From contig CM041465.1 of assembly GCA_023213395.1 (NCBI GenBank), positions 182,845,741 to 182,909,740 of the forward strand: a stretch of DNA of 64,000 bases, written 5' to 3'. This stretch comes from Cycas panzhihuaensis. Its lineage: Eukaryota > Cycadophyta. Numbering within the stretch: position 1 is the stretch's first letter; each line of letters opens with the position of its first letter. The notes under the pieces are model-generated. The model made no database searches. It was given only the letters and a program-made list of their open reading frames with translations, and had not been told where the DNA came from. Below, one piece after another: positions 1 to 11,562 of the stretch. The position numbers and the translations under genes are program-made.

Positions 1-2203
1 TCTTAACACCCTTATATTCTACGATAAAACATTATACTCTAACACTTTTCACATGACCAAGGGCCTATTACAAAAGGGGCTAAAAGCCTAATATTTGTTT
101 TCTTATTTTTGTTTTTTTCCTAAAAGAGTACTATTTAGTTTTTTTGTAATATCTCTTCACTGGAAAGCCAGATTCATGAATTGTTAGATTCATTAGATTC
201 TTAACTCATAGTTCTATAGCCTAGAGTCATTTTTTGCCTAATTTGAGTTATTTTTCATAGATTTTGATCAAATCAAAGTTGACATTCATTTATTACTCTT
301 ATTTCATTAGTTATAAAAGGGTCTTTGCACCATTTCTTTAATAACTTGAGCTTTACAACTCCATTTTTTAAACTGTCAAAACTGTTGGAAAGGTTTTTCA
401 GTGACCTACACATTAGAATAAGTTCTGTTATATTCTGACATCATTTTGTAGGTTGTTAAAACCCCTAAGTTTAAGGCTCTATTTTAATCTTAGTTAGATA
501 CTATTTGAGATATTTTGAGCCAAATTTTCTTTCTAACTAAATACATTTGATTGATATTTGTATATTGACGATATTTGCTAGTGTTTATAAGACTTACAAC
601 CTATTTTGTAGCCTTTTAGTATTTTTTTTAGCTTCTGGAGTAGTAGTAGCCCTATTCAGATAAAAAATAATAAACATGTACCTCCTACTATATTATTCTC
701 TTTCTTTCACATCTAGAATTGAATCTAAGTGATTTCTTTGAGCATTTTATACTTATTTAAAAAGTTTCTTTGAGTATTTATGCTTATTTAAGGTCATTTA
801 TCTTCTTGAATACTTCAAAGAGTGCATCTAGTTTATATAAGAATCCACTAAAGAGCTCTCATTCATTTCACTTACATTACATCTAAAAACTTTTGCTAGC
901 AAGTTCATGCATTTTGAGCTCATTAATTCATAAGTTAAAGGAACTTTTGTTTTCCTTAAGACCTTCGTACTTCTTGAAGCTTCATAAGTGTATTATTGTA
1001 TAGTCACAAATTATTGTTTTGGTTATTTTAAACTTTAAGGCTTATATTTATTCAAGCATAATCATTGTATCTTTATATACATAGTCTTTCATTCTAAAGC
1101 CACTTATATTCATTATTTTTGGAAAAGGTTATAAGTTATACATTAGTCTTTATTTCAAAAATCTTATTTGTTATATAGACAGTTTAGCTATCTTCTTAAA
1201 AAAATATTTGAATATTTGAAAGTTCATCTCCTTGATTCATTTGGTTGTAGTTTCTTATTGATTCGTTAAATATAGTCTCATTGAAAGTGCATATAATCTC
1301 ATTGAAAACTGTTTAAATTACCTTTTCAAGGAGCTTCTTAAACTTGAAACTTAATAGTTGTATAAGAAATATCTTCATCTTATTTCATTGTTATCTTTTT
1401 AGTAAGGCATTCATTTGAAGGATCATATATCTTTTCAGCCTACTTTCTTTCCAAACAAGTTGTTTACATTATTGTTTAAGGAGTTTTTTAGATTGAAAGA
1501 TATCAATTACATACTTGTATTCTTATTACTTCATTGAAAGGAAACATTTTATTTTTTTACTTCATTTCCCATAGTGATCGAATCAAAAGCATTGATTATC
1601 TTTTCATTTGATAAGTGTATTTTAGTGCATAGTCATAAGCCACTTATAGCTCCTTTATGCTTTCGAGGTTTATCTCGTTTTAAGCATTTTATTATATTTA
1701 CATTTATACTTCATAGTTCATCTATTTAAAGTCTCATATATTTGTCATTACTTGAAGAGACTATAAGTTGAACATTGATCATTATTTCAAAGTTTAGTGT
1801 TTTGCATTTGAATATTGAAAGCTTATACTTTTAGCTCCTCATTTAGTTTAAGTTCAATAAAGGTTGTTTATATTATTTTTTAAGGAATACACATTGATGA
1901 CTATTTGTATGTTGTATTTGATTTGAAAGGTTCATTTAATGGTTATTTACACTTAATAAGATCTTGAAATTAAAGGATTAATTTTGTTCATTTTTTAAAA
2001 GCATTTCAAAATTGCATTTGGTTATTTAAAGGCATATTAGCCTATTTTGAAGTCTTATGAAAGTTACTTTACAAATAGTATTCATTTAATCTAATTTAAA
2101 ATGATTATTTATCATTTATTTGTCTCATTATTTAAGGAGGTATATATCTTTTTGCTTATTTCAAGATTGATTTCTCATTAGAGGTTATGATTTATTAATT
2201 ACA
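1..2203 (+). other. AT-rich non-coding leader of gag-only element GAG1
   Basis: No open frame of note is present. The stretch is very AT-rich, with short recurring phrases such as ttcattta and tatttaagg. It lies directly upstream of the GAG1 gag remnant on the same strand. The related element GAG2 has a non-coding leader of about 4.2 kb between PBS and gag, so this is probably the matching leader, with its 5' LTR outside the window to the left. No PBS was found here. Confidence 0.45.
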
Positions 2204-2892
2204 ATGACAATAAATAAAGATAACTTAAGGTTTCCCACATTTGATGGAACTAATTTTCACACTTAAAAATACATTTTAGAAATCCATCTTATTACCAATA
2301 ATTTATGGCATTATGTAAGTGATGGTTATCTTGAAAATGAACCTAATTTAGAGGAAACTTAAAAAAAGATAATGAAGCCTTAGCTCTAATCTTGTCTACA
2401 TTAAATGATAATGTATTCACTAATGTTGGTGATTTAACCACATCGAAATTAGTTTATGATACCCTAGAGTCATTTATGGGGGAGAAATTTTAGACTTAAA
2501 TAAATTTGATTATATTGACAATGTGTTTTTTGTGAGGTAGATGATAGAGCAGGTGTTTTTTTGATGAAAAGCCTAATGATGCATGTAATTTTAAAGTTTT
2601 CAATAAGAGTGGTGAACACAATGATGCATTTGATGAGGCTACATATATATTTAACCTAATTAACTCTCATCAAAAGGACAAAGTCAAAGATAAAGACACA
2701 CATACTCATTTGAAGTAACTCACATGTACACTTGAAATATATTTTATTGAAGACCACGTAAAAAAGACAATGATGTAAGTTGTTGACCACTTTAAAGATG
2801 ATGAAGCCAAAGGACATGAGTACAATCACCTTGTCAAAGTATACCTAAAGCACTTATACCATAAATTCAAAGAGAAATTGAAGAAAAAGTGA
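2204..2892 (+). pseudogene. gag-like (UBN2-type) pseudogene of GAG1
   Basis: The frame opens with MTINKDN followed by LRFPTFDGTNF, the FDG.NF pattern that starts plant copia-type gag (UBN2) proteins. About 60 codons later comes DNVFTNVGDLTTSKLVYDTL, which matches DDVFSLVSELTTSKSVWDLL in the GAG2 gag. The C-terminus, HKFKEKLKKK, also matches HKFKEKIQ of GAG2. Several stop codons and at least one frame change lie between. No zinc knuckle, protease, integrase or RT is visible, and the stop at 2890-2892 is only 7 bases before the PPT. The element therefore seems to have encoded gag alone. The encoded protein would have been a capsid-type RNA-packaging protein; that role is inferred from the family. 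Confidence 0.7.
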
Positions 2893-2899
2893 TGAAATT

Positions 2900-2910
2900 A
2901 AGGGGGAGTA
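2900..2910 (+). other. Polypurine tract of GAG1
   Basis: The sequence aagggggagta sits directly before the LTR start. This is the expected position and composition for plus-strand priming. Confidence 0.7.
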
Positions 2911-3273
2911 TATTGGAGTTAATGTCCCTCACTTAACTCCCACCTTAAGAACATATGTGTGCACACATCCTTGTGGTAAGTTAAAGTGAGATTATTTTAT
3001 TATGCATTGTTATTATTTTAATGTTAAGTCATTAATTTATATTATTTTAAATTTAGAGGTTGAGGACGATTCCCTCCTCCTTCACAAATATATATTTTAT
3101 GGGATTTAAAACCCTGGTGTTCTTCAACACCACCTTCAACAAAGAAATTTGTATGTACTCTCTTCAACAATGGCTTAATAGAACAATGTTTATAATGTGT
3201 ACTATCAATATGGCTTGAATGTTACTTTGATTTGTACGTTCACTTGCTCTGCTTTGTCCTCCATATTCTAACA
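2911..3273 (+). repeat. 3' LTR of GAG1
   Basis: It starts tattggagt, a decayed TGTTGGAGT, and ends ttctaaca. In the same order it shares with the GAG2 LTR the phrases ggttgagga..ttccctcctcc, a tatattttatggg promoter-like stretch, and aaccctggtgt followed by an acacc hairpin arm. The two LTRs are clearly related but strongly diverged. No 5' partner is in the window, so no TSD can be tested. Confidence 0.7.
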
Positions 3274-4363
3274 ATTAGTTGCCCTTTATTCAACCATATT
3301 ATTAATGTTTCTTACTTGTATTTTGATAATTTTTCTTATCAGTACCAATGCTTTGCCATTGAATTTCTAGTGGGTTCTTACAGATTACTAGGATTTTACT
3401 TCTCCTAAATCAGTTTTGTATGAAGAAGGTGACTTTAAGACCTATGGATAATTAGTGGATTTCACACTCTATGTAGGTCATTTTACACCAAAATGATCTT
3501 GTGTTTACCATATTAACTAGCCATAACTTAATTGATGACTTTTAATTGTATATGTATTGAGCCTCTTATTTACTTGATATCAACTTGTTCGTATCTTTCC
3601 ATTTGCATGTATTTCACCATGTTCACTAATAGATTTATGTCTAAAGACTATTAGAGTGAGTATCCATCTATCCCTAGGTTGATTAGGAGAAAAACTCTTC
3701 ATCTAAACCATTTCCTTGTTGATACTCCACCACTACCCAACTCAAAAGCGCTTTTGTATATAAACTCTTATCCCATTACCCTATAACTATTATCTTGGCA
3801 TTTAGGACAAGTCACACGATGACCTTACTCCTACTTATTAGTTCATAGTTTAGATTCAATTTGAGTGCATCATTTAGCTACTTCAGATCCTACTTATAGT
3901 TTAGTATAACCCTTATTGTGATCAAATTCTATTTGATAAGGCATGGGTATTAAAGACTAGTGAGTGATAACACTATTTTGATAACTAGATAAGCTATGTG
4001 ATGCCCTCATCCCTACCTTCTAAGGTGGAGTTTAGGTCCAAATTTGATGGGTCTTATAATGACTTTGGGTTGAATATGTGCAAGTGCTTCATATTCTATG
4101 TTTGAGTCAAATTCTTATCTTAACCATTGAGCATTTAGATTCTTATGATTTACTTATGATTTTTTTTTCTTTTTTTAAAATTGGGGGCTATAACCACTCA
4201 ATAATCTTCTTTATAATTATTCACTTAGCTTTCCACACTCACTTAATGGAACTTGATTATGATTTCTTCAAGGCATATTACATTTCCTCCACGTTATTAG
4301 CCATCTTTATGGAAAAGGAAATATGAGCAAACCTTAGATCATTATGCAATAATCTGAATTATG
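3274..4363. other. Unassigned AT-rich sequence
   Basis: No motif of a known mobile element or gene was recognised. The longest open frame (4078-4326, plus, 82 codons) is rich in Ile, Phe and Leu, as expected for AT-rich random sequence. It has no recognisable domain. Confidence 0.5.
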
Positions 4364-4597
4364 AAAGTCCTTTTGGCCTAATTTTAATAAATATAAGATG
4401 ATTATTTCCCATTACAACCTTTTTATCCTATTACATACATATTTCCAACTCCTCAAAATTCATTAAGCATCTTGACTTTTAATAGATGATGTCACAAGTT
4501 AGGTTGATGTTATTTACCATCTGTTTCCACTCTGTTCGATGAACTTTTGCTAGCAAGAGGGCAAATGTTTACTTGCTTCTAGGCCTCCTAGATGTCA
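4364..4597. repeat. 234-bp tandem duplication, copy 1
   Basis: This unit begins aaagtccttttgg and ends ctcctagatg. It is repeated immediately downstream from 4598. Copy 2 is split by the Gyp1 insertion and resumes at 11458 with cacaagttaggttgatg. Differences between copies are few and scattered. Confidence 0.85.
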
Positions 4598-4725
4598 AAG
4601 TCCTTTTGGTCTAATTTTAATAAATATAAGATGATTATTTCCCATTACAACATTTTTATCCTATTACATACCTATTGCTAACTCCTCAAAATTCATTAAG
4701 CATCTTGAATTTTTAATAAATGATG
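4598..4725. repeat. 234-bp tandem duplication, copy 2, left part
   Basis: It matches 4364-4493 of copy 1. It breaks off at tgatg (4721-4725), which is the target-site duplication of Gyp1. The remainder of the unit lies at 11458-11562. Confidence 0.85.
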
Positions 4726-5779
4726 TGATCCCAAAAGAGCTTAATTGGTGAAGAAATCAATTATCAACCTTTCCTCCTTGAGATCCTAGGAGTTAGTGTA
4801 GATAACTCAATAACATCAAAACAACAATGAGCCCATGAAAGGAAAATTCTACACCAAATCAATTATTCTTGACATTGATCCAAAAGTATGAGGAGTAATA
4901 CTTTTATTAAACCATGAAAATCTCCATTTAATGGTGGAGAAATCAACTAGCAAAAGAATGGTAAAATTACAAGGAATAAATGTTACAATTATACCATAAG
5001 GGGGACTCAAACCCTCCAAATGCTTCTCCAAGGATGCTTCCCAAGTCAAGTCTCCAAGAACCACCTCTCCAACCTGTAGAAGGGCTCAATTTATAGAAAG
5101 AAACCTGAATTGCATGTTTAACAAGTGGCAATCATGCAAGTATAACCACTAACCACCAGAATGCATGTTGTCCAAGTGGCCTTCATACAATTCTTAAAAA
5201 ATTGCAGCTTGTAACAAATCTTAACGTACTCCAATTTGGCTCAAATTTGGTACACATATAGGAACCCATGTCCCCTCAGCTTCCCCAAATTTTCAGCTCA
5301 TTTGGATGTCATTTGACTACATTTTTATTCATTTAATAATAATATGTATTTACTATTTTTCTGCTGTCCAAGTGGCCTTCATGCAATTCTTAAAAGTTGC
5401 GGCTTGTAACTGACCTTAACGGACTCCAATTAAGCTCAAATTTGGTACACGTATAGGAACACATGTCTCCTCAGCTTCCTCAAAATTTTAGCTCATTTGG
5501 ATGTCATTTGTCCATGTTTCTATTCATATAATGATAATATATATTTTCTATTTTTATCTGCTAGCTGTGGGATTAATTTTTATGCAAAGATAAGGCTTGA
5601 ACTCTAATCAAATGGTATTTTCTGAACCCCACCTTTTGTACACATCTAGTGAGATGTGTCTTATCCCTTTAAACAAAATTTCATAGAAGTTTGATACCAT
5701 TTGGCCATATCTCTTTTAGTTATGCCAATGCCTAGCATTTTTCGCATCCTATAAACATATGGTAGATCCTCCTGGATCA
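4726..5779 (-). repeat. Gyp1 3' LTR
   Basis: It starts TGATCC and ends GGATCA, so the termini form an inverted repeat. It is nearly identical to 10399-11452 and has the same length, 1054 bp. It contains a 196-bp direct repeat starting at 5171 and 5367. Confidence 0.95.
5171..5560. repeat. 196-bp tandem repeat inside Gyp1 LTR (two units)
   Basis: Both units open with tccaagtggccttcat and contain the phrases ggctcaaatttggtacac or agctcaaatttggtacac, tataggaac and agctcatttggatgtcattt. The unit starts are 196 bases apart. The same array occurs in the other LTR from 10844 with the same period. The two units differ from each other more than the two LTRs do, so the duplication predates this insertion. 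Confidence 0.85.
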
Positions 5780-6011
5780 TGGCTCCCCCTTCCTTGGAAA
5801 ATAGCCAACTCATGTTTGGCTTAGAATTGGAGATGGGGGAAGTGTTGTTCTCCTTGTTGCCTACTAAACCACTTGGCCTTACTAGGCAATTGCCCGCTAC
5901 TCCAATCTCGAAAGATTCATGTGTCTTATGTCTTGTTTTGGTAGATTTTCTCTCCAAGATACAATCTTCCTTGAGAGGCTCCTCACTTTCCAAATACAAA
6001 TCATCAATCAA
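5661..6011 (-). pseudogene. Gyp1 pol C-terminal extension after integrase
   Basis: The frame continues from the end of integrase with LKEDCILERKSTKTRHKTHE and ends in WLFSKEGGAMI just before the PPT; the rest of the open frame runs into the LTR. Similar Lys/Arg/Glu-rich tails follow integrase in plant gypsy elements. I see no chromodomain. It is one frame away from the preceding integrase frame, so a frameshift separates them. Confidence 0.6.
5780..5791 (-). other. Gyp1 polypurine tract
   Basis: On the minus strand this reads aagggggagcca, immediately before the TGATCC start of the 3' LTR. Confidence 0.8.
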
Positions 6012-7042
6012 GGTAAAGTGAACTGGTCCTGTTCCTCATCTAGCATGGAGGCCTCAAAGAGTTTTAAGTATTCAGCATTTACTACTGAATATATTTTCAT
6101 ATAAGGTGGAAGATCAAGTTGGAAAGCATTGCCACCTACTTTTCTCAAAATCTTGAATGGTCCATACCTTATAGGTTTGAGTTTCTTACCTTCTCCTTTT
6201 AACCTCTCCTTGCTCAAGTATAACCATACTAAATCTCCTTCTTGGAAAGTACACTCTTTCCTATGCTTGTCATGTCTTTCCTTGTACTTTTGTTGAGTCC
6301 TTAGAAGTTGATCATGTACTTCTTTGTGGACTCTCTGAATCTTCTCCAAGTATCTTAAAGCCTTGTCATGCTCCTCCTTCTCTTTGACGGATCCTTCCTT
6401 AGATTGCATGGAAAACTCTAAGTCAAATGGACTTTGAGGTAAGTATCCCAAACAAACTTCAAAAGGTGCTTTAGAGTGTGATGCATGCATTGCTCTATTA
6501 AAAGCAAATTGTAGAAAAGCCAATGATTCATCCCAAGTCTTTGGATGCTTGGAATTGTATCCCCTCAATAGATGTACCAAAGTTCTGTTTACTACTTCGG
6601 TTTGTCCATCTGTTTGAGGATGGAAACTTGTACTCCTCTTCAATTTGGTATCCATCATCTCCCATAGCAACTTCCAAAATGATGAAAGGAATCAAGTGTC
6701 CCAATCTGAAATGATGGAAGAAGGCAAGCCAAAATTCTTCCATACATGCTCGAAGAATAACTCAGTTGCTCTGCACTGTATTGTCTTCTTACAAGGTATT
6801 AGACATATCATTTTACTAAACCTATCTACAATAACAAAAAGATAATCATGTCCCTTCCTAGTCATGGGAAGTCCCCCTAAAAAATCAATGGAGATACTTT
6901 CCCAAGGCCTAGTGGGAATAGGTAGCGGTGTATACAATCCTAATTTTCTAGAAGAAGGCTTAGAAGTATTACACATTACACATCCTTTTACATATTTTTT
7001 TACATCATTTTGCATTTTTGGCCATACAACATATCTTCTCAA
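6008..7042 (-). pseudogene. Gyp1 integrase
   Basis: The N-terminal part holds the zinc-binding end (CVMCNTSKPS). It is followed by the catalytic core: SIDFLGGLP carries the first Asp, IISDWD the second, and SFHPQTDGQTEVVNRTL is the gypsy signature around the Glu. The C-terminal part has FQEGDLVWLYL and PIRYGPFKILRKVG, the usual DNA-binding barrel of gypsy integrases. Integrase joins element DNA to the host chromosome. The core is split by a stop right after the second Asp and by frameshifts near 6690 and 7060, so the enzyme is inactive as encoded. Confidence 0.9.
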
Positions 7043-7080
7043 GTTTGCTAAAGTCTTCTATACCAAAGTGACCATTTACT

Positions 7081-7857
7081 TTAGAAGTATGGGCTTCTAA
7101 GCCACTTGATCTTGTCTCCTTTTGATGGAACATAGAGCTGCTCCCCTTTGAAAAGTAGACCATCCTTCCAAGCAAGCTGGGAAGGTCTTCCTTTTGCTAG
7201 GTTCTCTAATTCTTCCTTCAAAACCTCATCTTCATGGTACAAGTCTTTGTACTCTTCATGATGCATTGGTTCCACCTGCAAACTCATAAGAGAACTACAA
7301 ACAAAAGTAGAAGAAGAAGTAGAACAAGGTGGTCTAGATAACATATCAGCAATTTTGTTATTAGATCCCTTTTTATACTTAATTACAATATTGAATTGTT
7401 GTAAATAACTCATCCACTTCATGTGTCTTGCTTGCTGTAATTTACTTTGAGTTTGTAAAAATTGAAGAGGCTTATGATCGGTATGAACTACAACCTCTTT
7501 TCCGAGCAAGTATGACCTCCAATGCTTGCATGCTTGATGAAGTGCGAACATTTCTCGATCATATGTTGGGTAGTTCTTCACTTGAGGGGTGAAGAATTCC
7601 GAATGGTACGCAATAGGCTTCCCATCTTGAATAAGGACAACTCCCATCGCATTTCCATTTGCATCAACTTCTACTTCAAAAGGCCTTTGCAAATTTGGCA
7701 TTGCCAAAACTGGTGCTTCACAAATTTTCTTCTTTAAAAGAAGAAAGGCTTCTTCCTCCTTGGAACCCCAAGTAAACTTTCTACTAGATTTTGTCAATCC
7801 ATGTAGAGGTCTCGCAACTGTGAGAAATGAAGAATAAACTTTCTCAAGTATTGACAA
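7081..7857 (-). pseudogene. Gyp1 RNase H and connection domain
   Basis: Landmarks in order are FTWGSKEEEAFLLLKKKI, FEVEVDANGNAMGVVLIQDG, PIAYHSEFFTPQVKNYPTYDREM, HTDHKPLQFL, and MKWMSYLQQFNIVIKYKKGS with NKIADMLSR. This is the gypsy RNase H pattern. The central D of DANG and the E of DREM are present. The domain degrades the RNA template during copying. It is separated from RT by a frameshift near 7830. Confidence 0.9.
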
Positions 7858-8660
7858 GCTCCTAAAAAACTTCTCACCTCTGTGATGTTTGTTGGCCTAG
7901 GCCATTTGAGGATGGCTTGAGTCTTGAGTGGATCAATGCTCGACTTTCCTCCTCCAACCACAAAGCCTAAGAAGATCAAGTTCTCCTTGCCAAATTCACA
8001 CTTCTTCACATTAAGCTTCAAATGATGCTTAGCCATAGTCTTTAAAACTTCTTCTATGTGCAAATGTTCCTCCCATGTGTTGCTGAAAATCAAAATGTCA
8101 TCAAGATAGACAACAACAAAATTATCCAAGTAAGGCCTTAATATTTCATTCATTAGCCTCATGAATGTTGCAGGAGCATTACACAATCCGAAAGGCATAA
8201 CCATCCATTCAAAGAATCCTTGCTTTGTTTTGAAGGCCATCTTCCATGTGTCCTCCTCCTTGACCCTAACTTGGTGATAACCACTTTTTAAATCCAATTT
8301 AGTGAAATAACAAGCATCTTTGAATTTGATCAAGTAAATCATCTATACGAGGCAAAGGGTAGCGATTTTTAATTGTAATTTTATTCAAAGCACGAAAATC
8401 TATACACATTCTCCATCCTCCATCCTTCTTAGGCACCAAGACAATTAGTGACCCACAAGGTGAACATGAAGGTCTTATGACCCCTTGATCAAGCAACTCC
8501 TCAACTTGCCTCTTTATCTCATTATTTTCTACAATGGAGTGCCTATACAAAGCAACATTAGGCAATGGTGCATCTCCTACAAGAGTGATTTCAGGCTCTA
8601 TCTTTCTCTTTGGTGGAAGCCCATCAACATGTTGAAATAGAATATCATACCTTGTCTTTA
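7794..8660 (-). pseudogene. Gyp1 reverse transcriptase
   Basis: The domain runs from [20 protein letters not shown] through [51 protein letters not shown] and VVYLDDILIFS to FLGFVVGGGKSSIDPLK. The catalytic YLDD is intact at 8097-8108. These are the ordered RT blocks of plant gypsy elements. A frameshift near 8330 separates the N-terminal third from the palm. The reaction is copying of element RNA to DNA. Confidence 0.93.
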
Positions 8661-8819
8661 ACTCCTCAATTTGTTGCATTTGTTTAGGTGATATAAGAAG
8701 AGTGTGAGTAGAAGGACCTTCTTCATCTCTTGGCTCTTCTTTTCTCCTTACCATTAAGATGACAAATTTACCACATGCATTGATCATCCTTTTTGCTTGA
8801 GTAGCTGAAATTAATGCTA

Positions 8820-9373
8820 TTTTATCCAAGTGCTTCTTTGTGGCCTTTATGATGAAGCCCTTGTTATTCTTCATCAATCGATACTTTCTCTCCCTTCGAT
8901 AGAAGAGTGCATCTCGATCCCACAAGTAGGGACTTCCAAGCACAACATGGCATACATCCAGTGGCACCACATCACATATTACCTCATCAACAAAATCATT
9001 AGTGATGGAAAATTTAAGTGTACATTGCTTTGATATTTGCATTTCCACATCTTTATGGATCCAACCAAGAGGATATGGGTGAGGGTGAGGAGTAGTTACC
9101 AAACCAATGCTCTTTACCAAACTTTCTGAGATCAAATTCTTTTGGCTTCCTCGGATCTATAATGGCACCAATCATACTATTTCCCACTTGAAGCTTCAAG
9201 TGAAATAGTTCCTCCCTTGTAGCATCATCTTCATAATTTGTAAGTAGAGTGACCTTCTCTTCTTCTCCTTCACTTTGAATCTCCACCGTAAAGTATTGCT
9301 TTCCTTTTTCCTTCTTTCTTAATTCCATATCCTTGATATGCTTGACTCTAGTTCTGGATGCAACTTCCAACAC
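8820..9373 (-). pseudogene. Gyp1 aspartic protease region
   Basis: The frame has [18 protein letters not shown] and, after a one-base shift, continues as [13 protein letters not shown]. This is the usual layout around a retroviral-type protease active site, but the D-S/T-G triplet reads D-P and then shifts frame. Downstream [21 protein letters not shown] matches the protease-to-RT linker of plant gypsy elements. It would process the gag-pol polyprotein. Confidence 0.75.
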
Positions 9374-10250
9374 TTTGCTGTAATATGACCACTAATATCA
9401 CAATGCTCACAATAGTTAGAACTTTTAACAAAATTAGTTCTTTTCTTCTTTCCTTCTTGCCTTGTTGATGAGTGCCATTTAGGATTCTTTTCATACTTAT
9501 TAGAAGTAAAAGTAGAATCTTTAGACATGAATGTAGATTTCTTGCTTTTACTTTCTATTGCCATAGCCATCCTACTTGCTTCTCCAATGGATTGAACCTT
9601 GAAAAGCCTTAGTTCCTTCCTTATGTATTCATGTAATCCTCCAATGAATTTCATAAGAGTGACATGTTCATCCATATTAATACCAAGTAGCATGCCATGC
9701 CTAAAAATAAAGAAGTATAGTCTTGGACACTTACACCTCTCCCTTGGCAATATTTATGCCAAGTGACCCATTGGTCTTCCTCATGACCTATGGGGTAGAA
9801 TTGCTTCTTTATTATTTTCTTAAAATCCCTCCATGAAAAGAAGATACATCATGAGTCTTTAAATATGCATTCCACCATGTCAATGCATGTTTACACAACT
9901 TGAGCCTAGCAAATGAAAGCTTTTGAGCATTACTATAAGCATAGATTGTGAAGTAGGTTTCAAGTTGATCCAACCAATGGTCCAACTTTTCAACATTTAC
10001 CTCTCCATCATAAGTTGGAATATCCAACTTTGCCTCCACCTTGAAGGGTTGATGAGATGAAGTACCCTTGCTTTCTTCAAAAGAGTGCTTTAAGGTCTCC
10101 TCCTCTTCCTCTTCATGGTCGTGGTCATATGTGGATGCTCCTTCAAATTCCTTCTCTTTGCCTTTTCCTTTGACTAGAGGTAGAAGGTGGGTCATCATTT
10201 GCATCAAGGCTTCGACGTTCTTCTCAAGCCTTTCAAATCTAATTTCTCCA
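9319..10250 (-). pseudogene. Gyp1 gag with zinc knuckle
   Basis: The N-terminal half has LDIPTYDGEVNVEKLDHWLD and FARLKLCKHALTWWNAYL, the retrotrans_gag core pattern. The C-terminal half has a CCHC knuckle, CEHCDISGHITAKC, spaced C-x2-C-x4-H-x4-C. The protein would coat and package element RNA. The frame changes between 9812 and 9750, so gag is broken. The start is uncertain: no ATG is in frame at the beginning, and the first in-frame Met is near 10207. Confidence 0.85.
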
Positions 10251-10381
10251 TCTTCTTTTCACCATGGTGCTTGGATTCTTTCTTTGTCTTCTTGGTGATT
10301 GCAACACAAGAAAGTCTTCACCTTTCTCTTTATATCCTTTCCTTGTTTGTACCATTCAAGTCCCTACAACAAAGATCAGAG

Positions 10382-10393
10382 GCTCTGATACCA
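10382..10393 (-). other. Gyp1 primer-binding site (initiator tRNA-Met)
   Basis: On the minus strand it reads TGGTATCAGAGC, a perfect match to the usual plant initiator tRNA-Met site. It lies 5 bases from the 5' LTR end. Confidence 0.9.
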
Positions 10394-10398
10394 AAATA

Positions 10399-11452
10399 TG
10401 ATCCCAAAAGAGCTTAGTTGGTGAAGAAATCAATTATCAACCTTTCCTCCTTGAGATCCTGGGAGTTAGTGTAGAAAACTCAATAACATCAAAATAACAA
10501 TGAGCCCATGAAAGGAAAATTCTACACCAAATCAATTATTCTTGACATTGATCCAAAAGTATGAGGAGTAATACTTTTATTAAACCATGAAAATCTCCAT
10601 TTAATGGTGGAGAAAGCAACTAGCAAAAGAATGGTAAAATTACAAGGAATAAATGTTACAATTATACCATAAGGGGGACTCAAACCCTCCAAATGCTTCT
10701 CCAAGGATGCTTCCCAAGTCAAGTCTCCAAGAACAACCTCTCCAACCTGTAGAAGGGCTCAATTTATAGAAAGAAACCTGAATTGCATGTTTAAAAAGTG
10801 GCAATCATGCAAGTATAACCACTAACCACCAGAATGCATGTTGTCCAAGTGGCCTTCATACAATTCTTAAAAACATGCAGCTTGTAACAGATCTTAACGT
10901 ACTCCAATTTGGCTCAAATTTGGTACACGTATAGGAATGCATGTCCCCTCAGCTTCCTCAAATTTTTAGCTCATTTGGATGTCATTTGACTGCATTTTTA
11001 TTCATTTAATAATAATATATATTTGCTGTTTTTCTGCTATCCAAGTGGCCTTCATGCAATTCTTAAAAGTTGCGGCTTGTAACTGATCTTAACGGACTCC
11101 AATTCAGCTCAAATTTGGTAAACGTATAGGAACATATGTCTCCTCCTCTTCCTCAAAATTTTAGCTCATTTGGATGTCATTTGGCCATGTTTCTATTCAT
11201 ATAATTATAATATATATTTTCTATTTTTTTCTGCTAGCTGTGGGATTAATGTTTATGCAAAGACAAGGCTTGAACTCTAATCAAATGATATTTTCTGAAC
11301 CCCACCTTTTGTACACATCTAGTGAGATGTGTCTTATCCCTTTAAACAAAATTTCATAGAATTTTGATACCATTTGGCCATATCTCTTTTAGTTATGCCA
11401 ATGCCTAGCATTTTCCGCATCCTATAAACATATGGTAGATCCTCCTGGATCA
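10399..11452 (-). repeat. Gyp1 5' LTR
   Basis: Same 1054-bp length and termini (TGATCC...GGATCA) as the left LTR. The 196-bp internal repeat starts at 10844 and 11040. It would carry the element promoter. No single TATA box can be chosen with confidence among many AT stretches. Confidence 0.95.
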
Positions 11453-11457
11453 TGATG

Positions 11458-11562
11458 TCACAAGTTAGGTTGATGTTATTTACCATCTATTGCCACTCTG
11501 TTCGATGAACGTTTGCTAGCAAGAGGATAAATGTTTACTTGCCTCTAGGCCTCCTAGATGTG
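11458..11562. repeat. 234-bp tandem duplication, copy 2, right part
   Basis: It continues the unit interrupted at 4725 and matches about 4494-4597 of copy 1, ending gcctcctagatgt. The TSD copy tgatg at 11453-11457 lies between it and Gyp1. Confidence 0.85.

Larger units (their letters stand above)
4726..11452 (-). mobile_element. Gyp1: nearly complete Ty3/gypsy LTR retrotransposon
   Basis: Two 1054-bp LTRs flank a gag-PR-RT-RNaseH-IN order on the minus strand, which is the gypsy order. The 5-bp TSD TGATG is present at 4721-4725 and 11453-11457. The PBS matches initiator tRNA-Met and a PPT borders the left LTR. The LTRs differ at roughly 30-40 positions by eye (about 3%), so this is one of the younger insertions here. 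The coding region is broken by at least six frameshifts, so the copy is not autonomous. It is inserted in copy 2 of a tandem duplication. Confidence 0.95.

Noticed and set aside
4078-4326. 82-codon open frame as a possible small host gene
   Set aside because: Composition (Ile, Phe, Leu, His) is what AT-rich random sequence gives. No domain, signal peptide logic or conserved context is seen.
5661-6011. env-like third gene downstream of integrase in Gyp1
   Set aside because: The frame continues integrase by similarity to known C-terminal tails and has no signal peptide or transmembrane segment.
10382-10393. tRNA gene suggested by TGGTATCAGAGC-type sequences
   Set aside because: These are 12-base primer-binding sites next to LTRs. 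The rest of a tRNA cloverleaf is absent at every occurrence.
4726-11452. Plant pararetrovirus (caulimovirus-type) integration as an alternative for Gyp1
   Set aside because: LTRs, TSD, PBS, PPT and an integrase are present, which integrated pararetroviruses lack. No movement-protein frame was seen.
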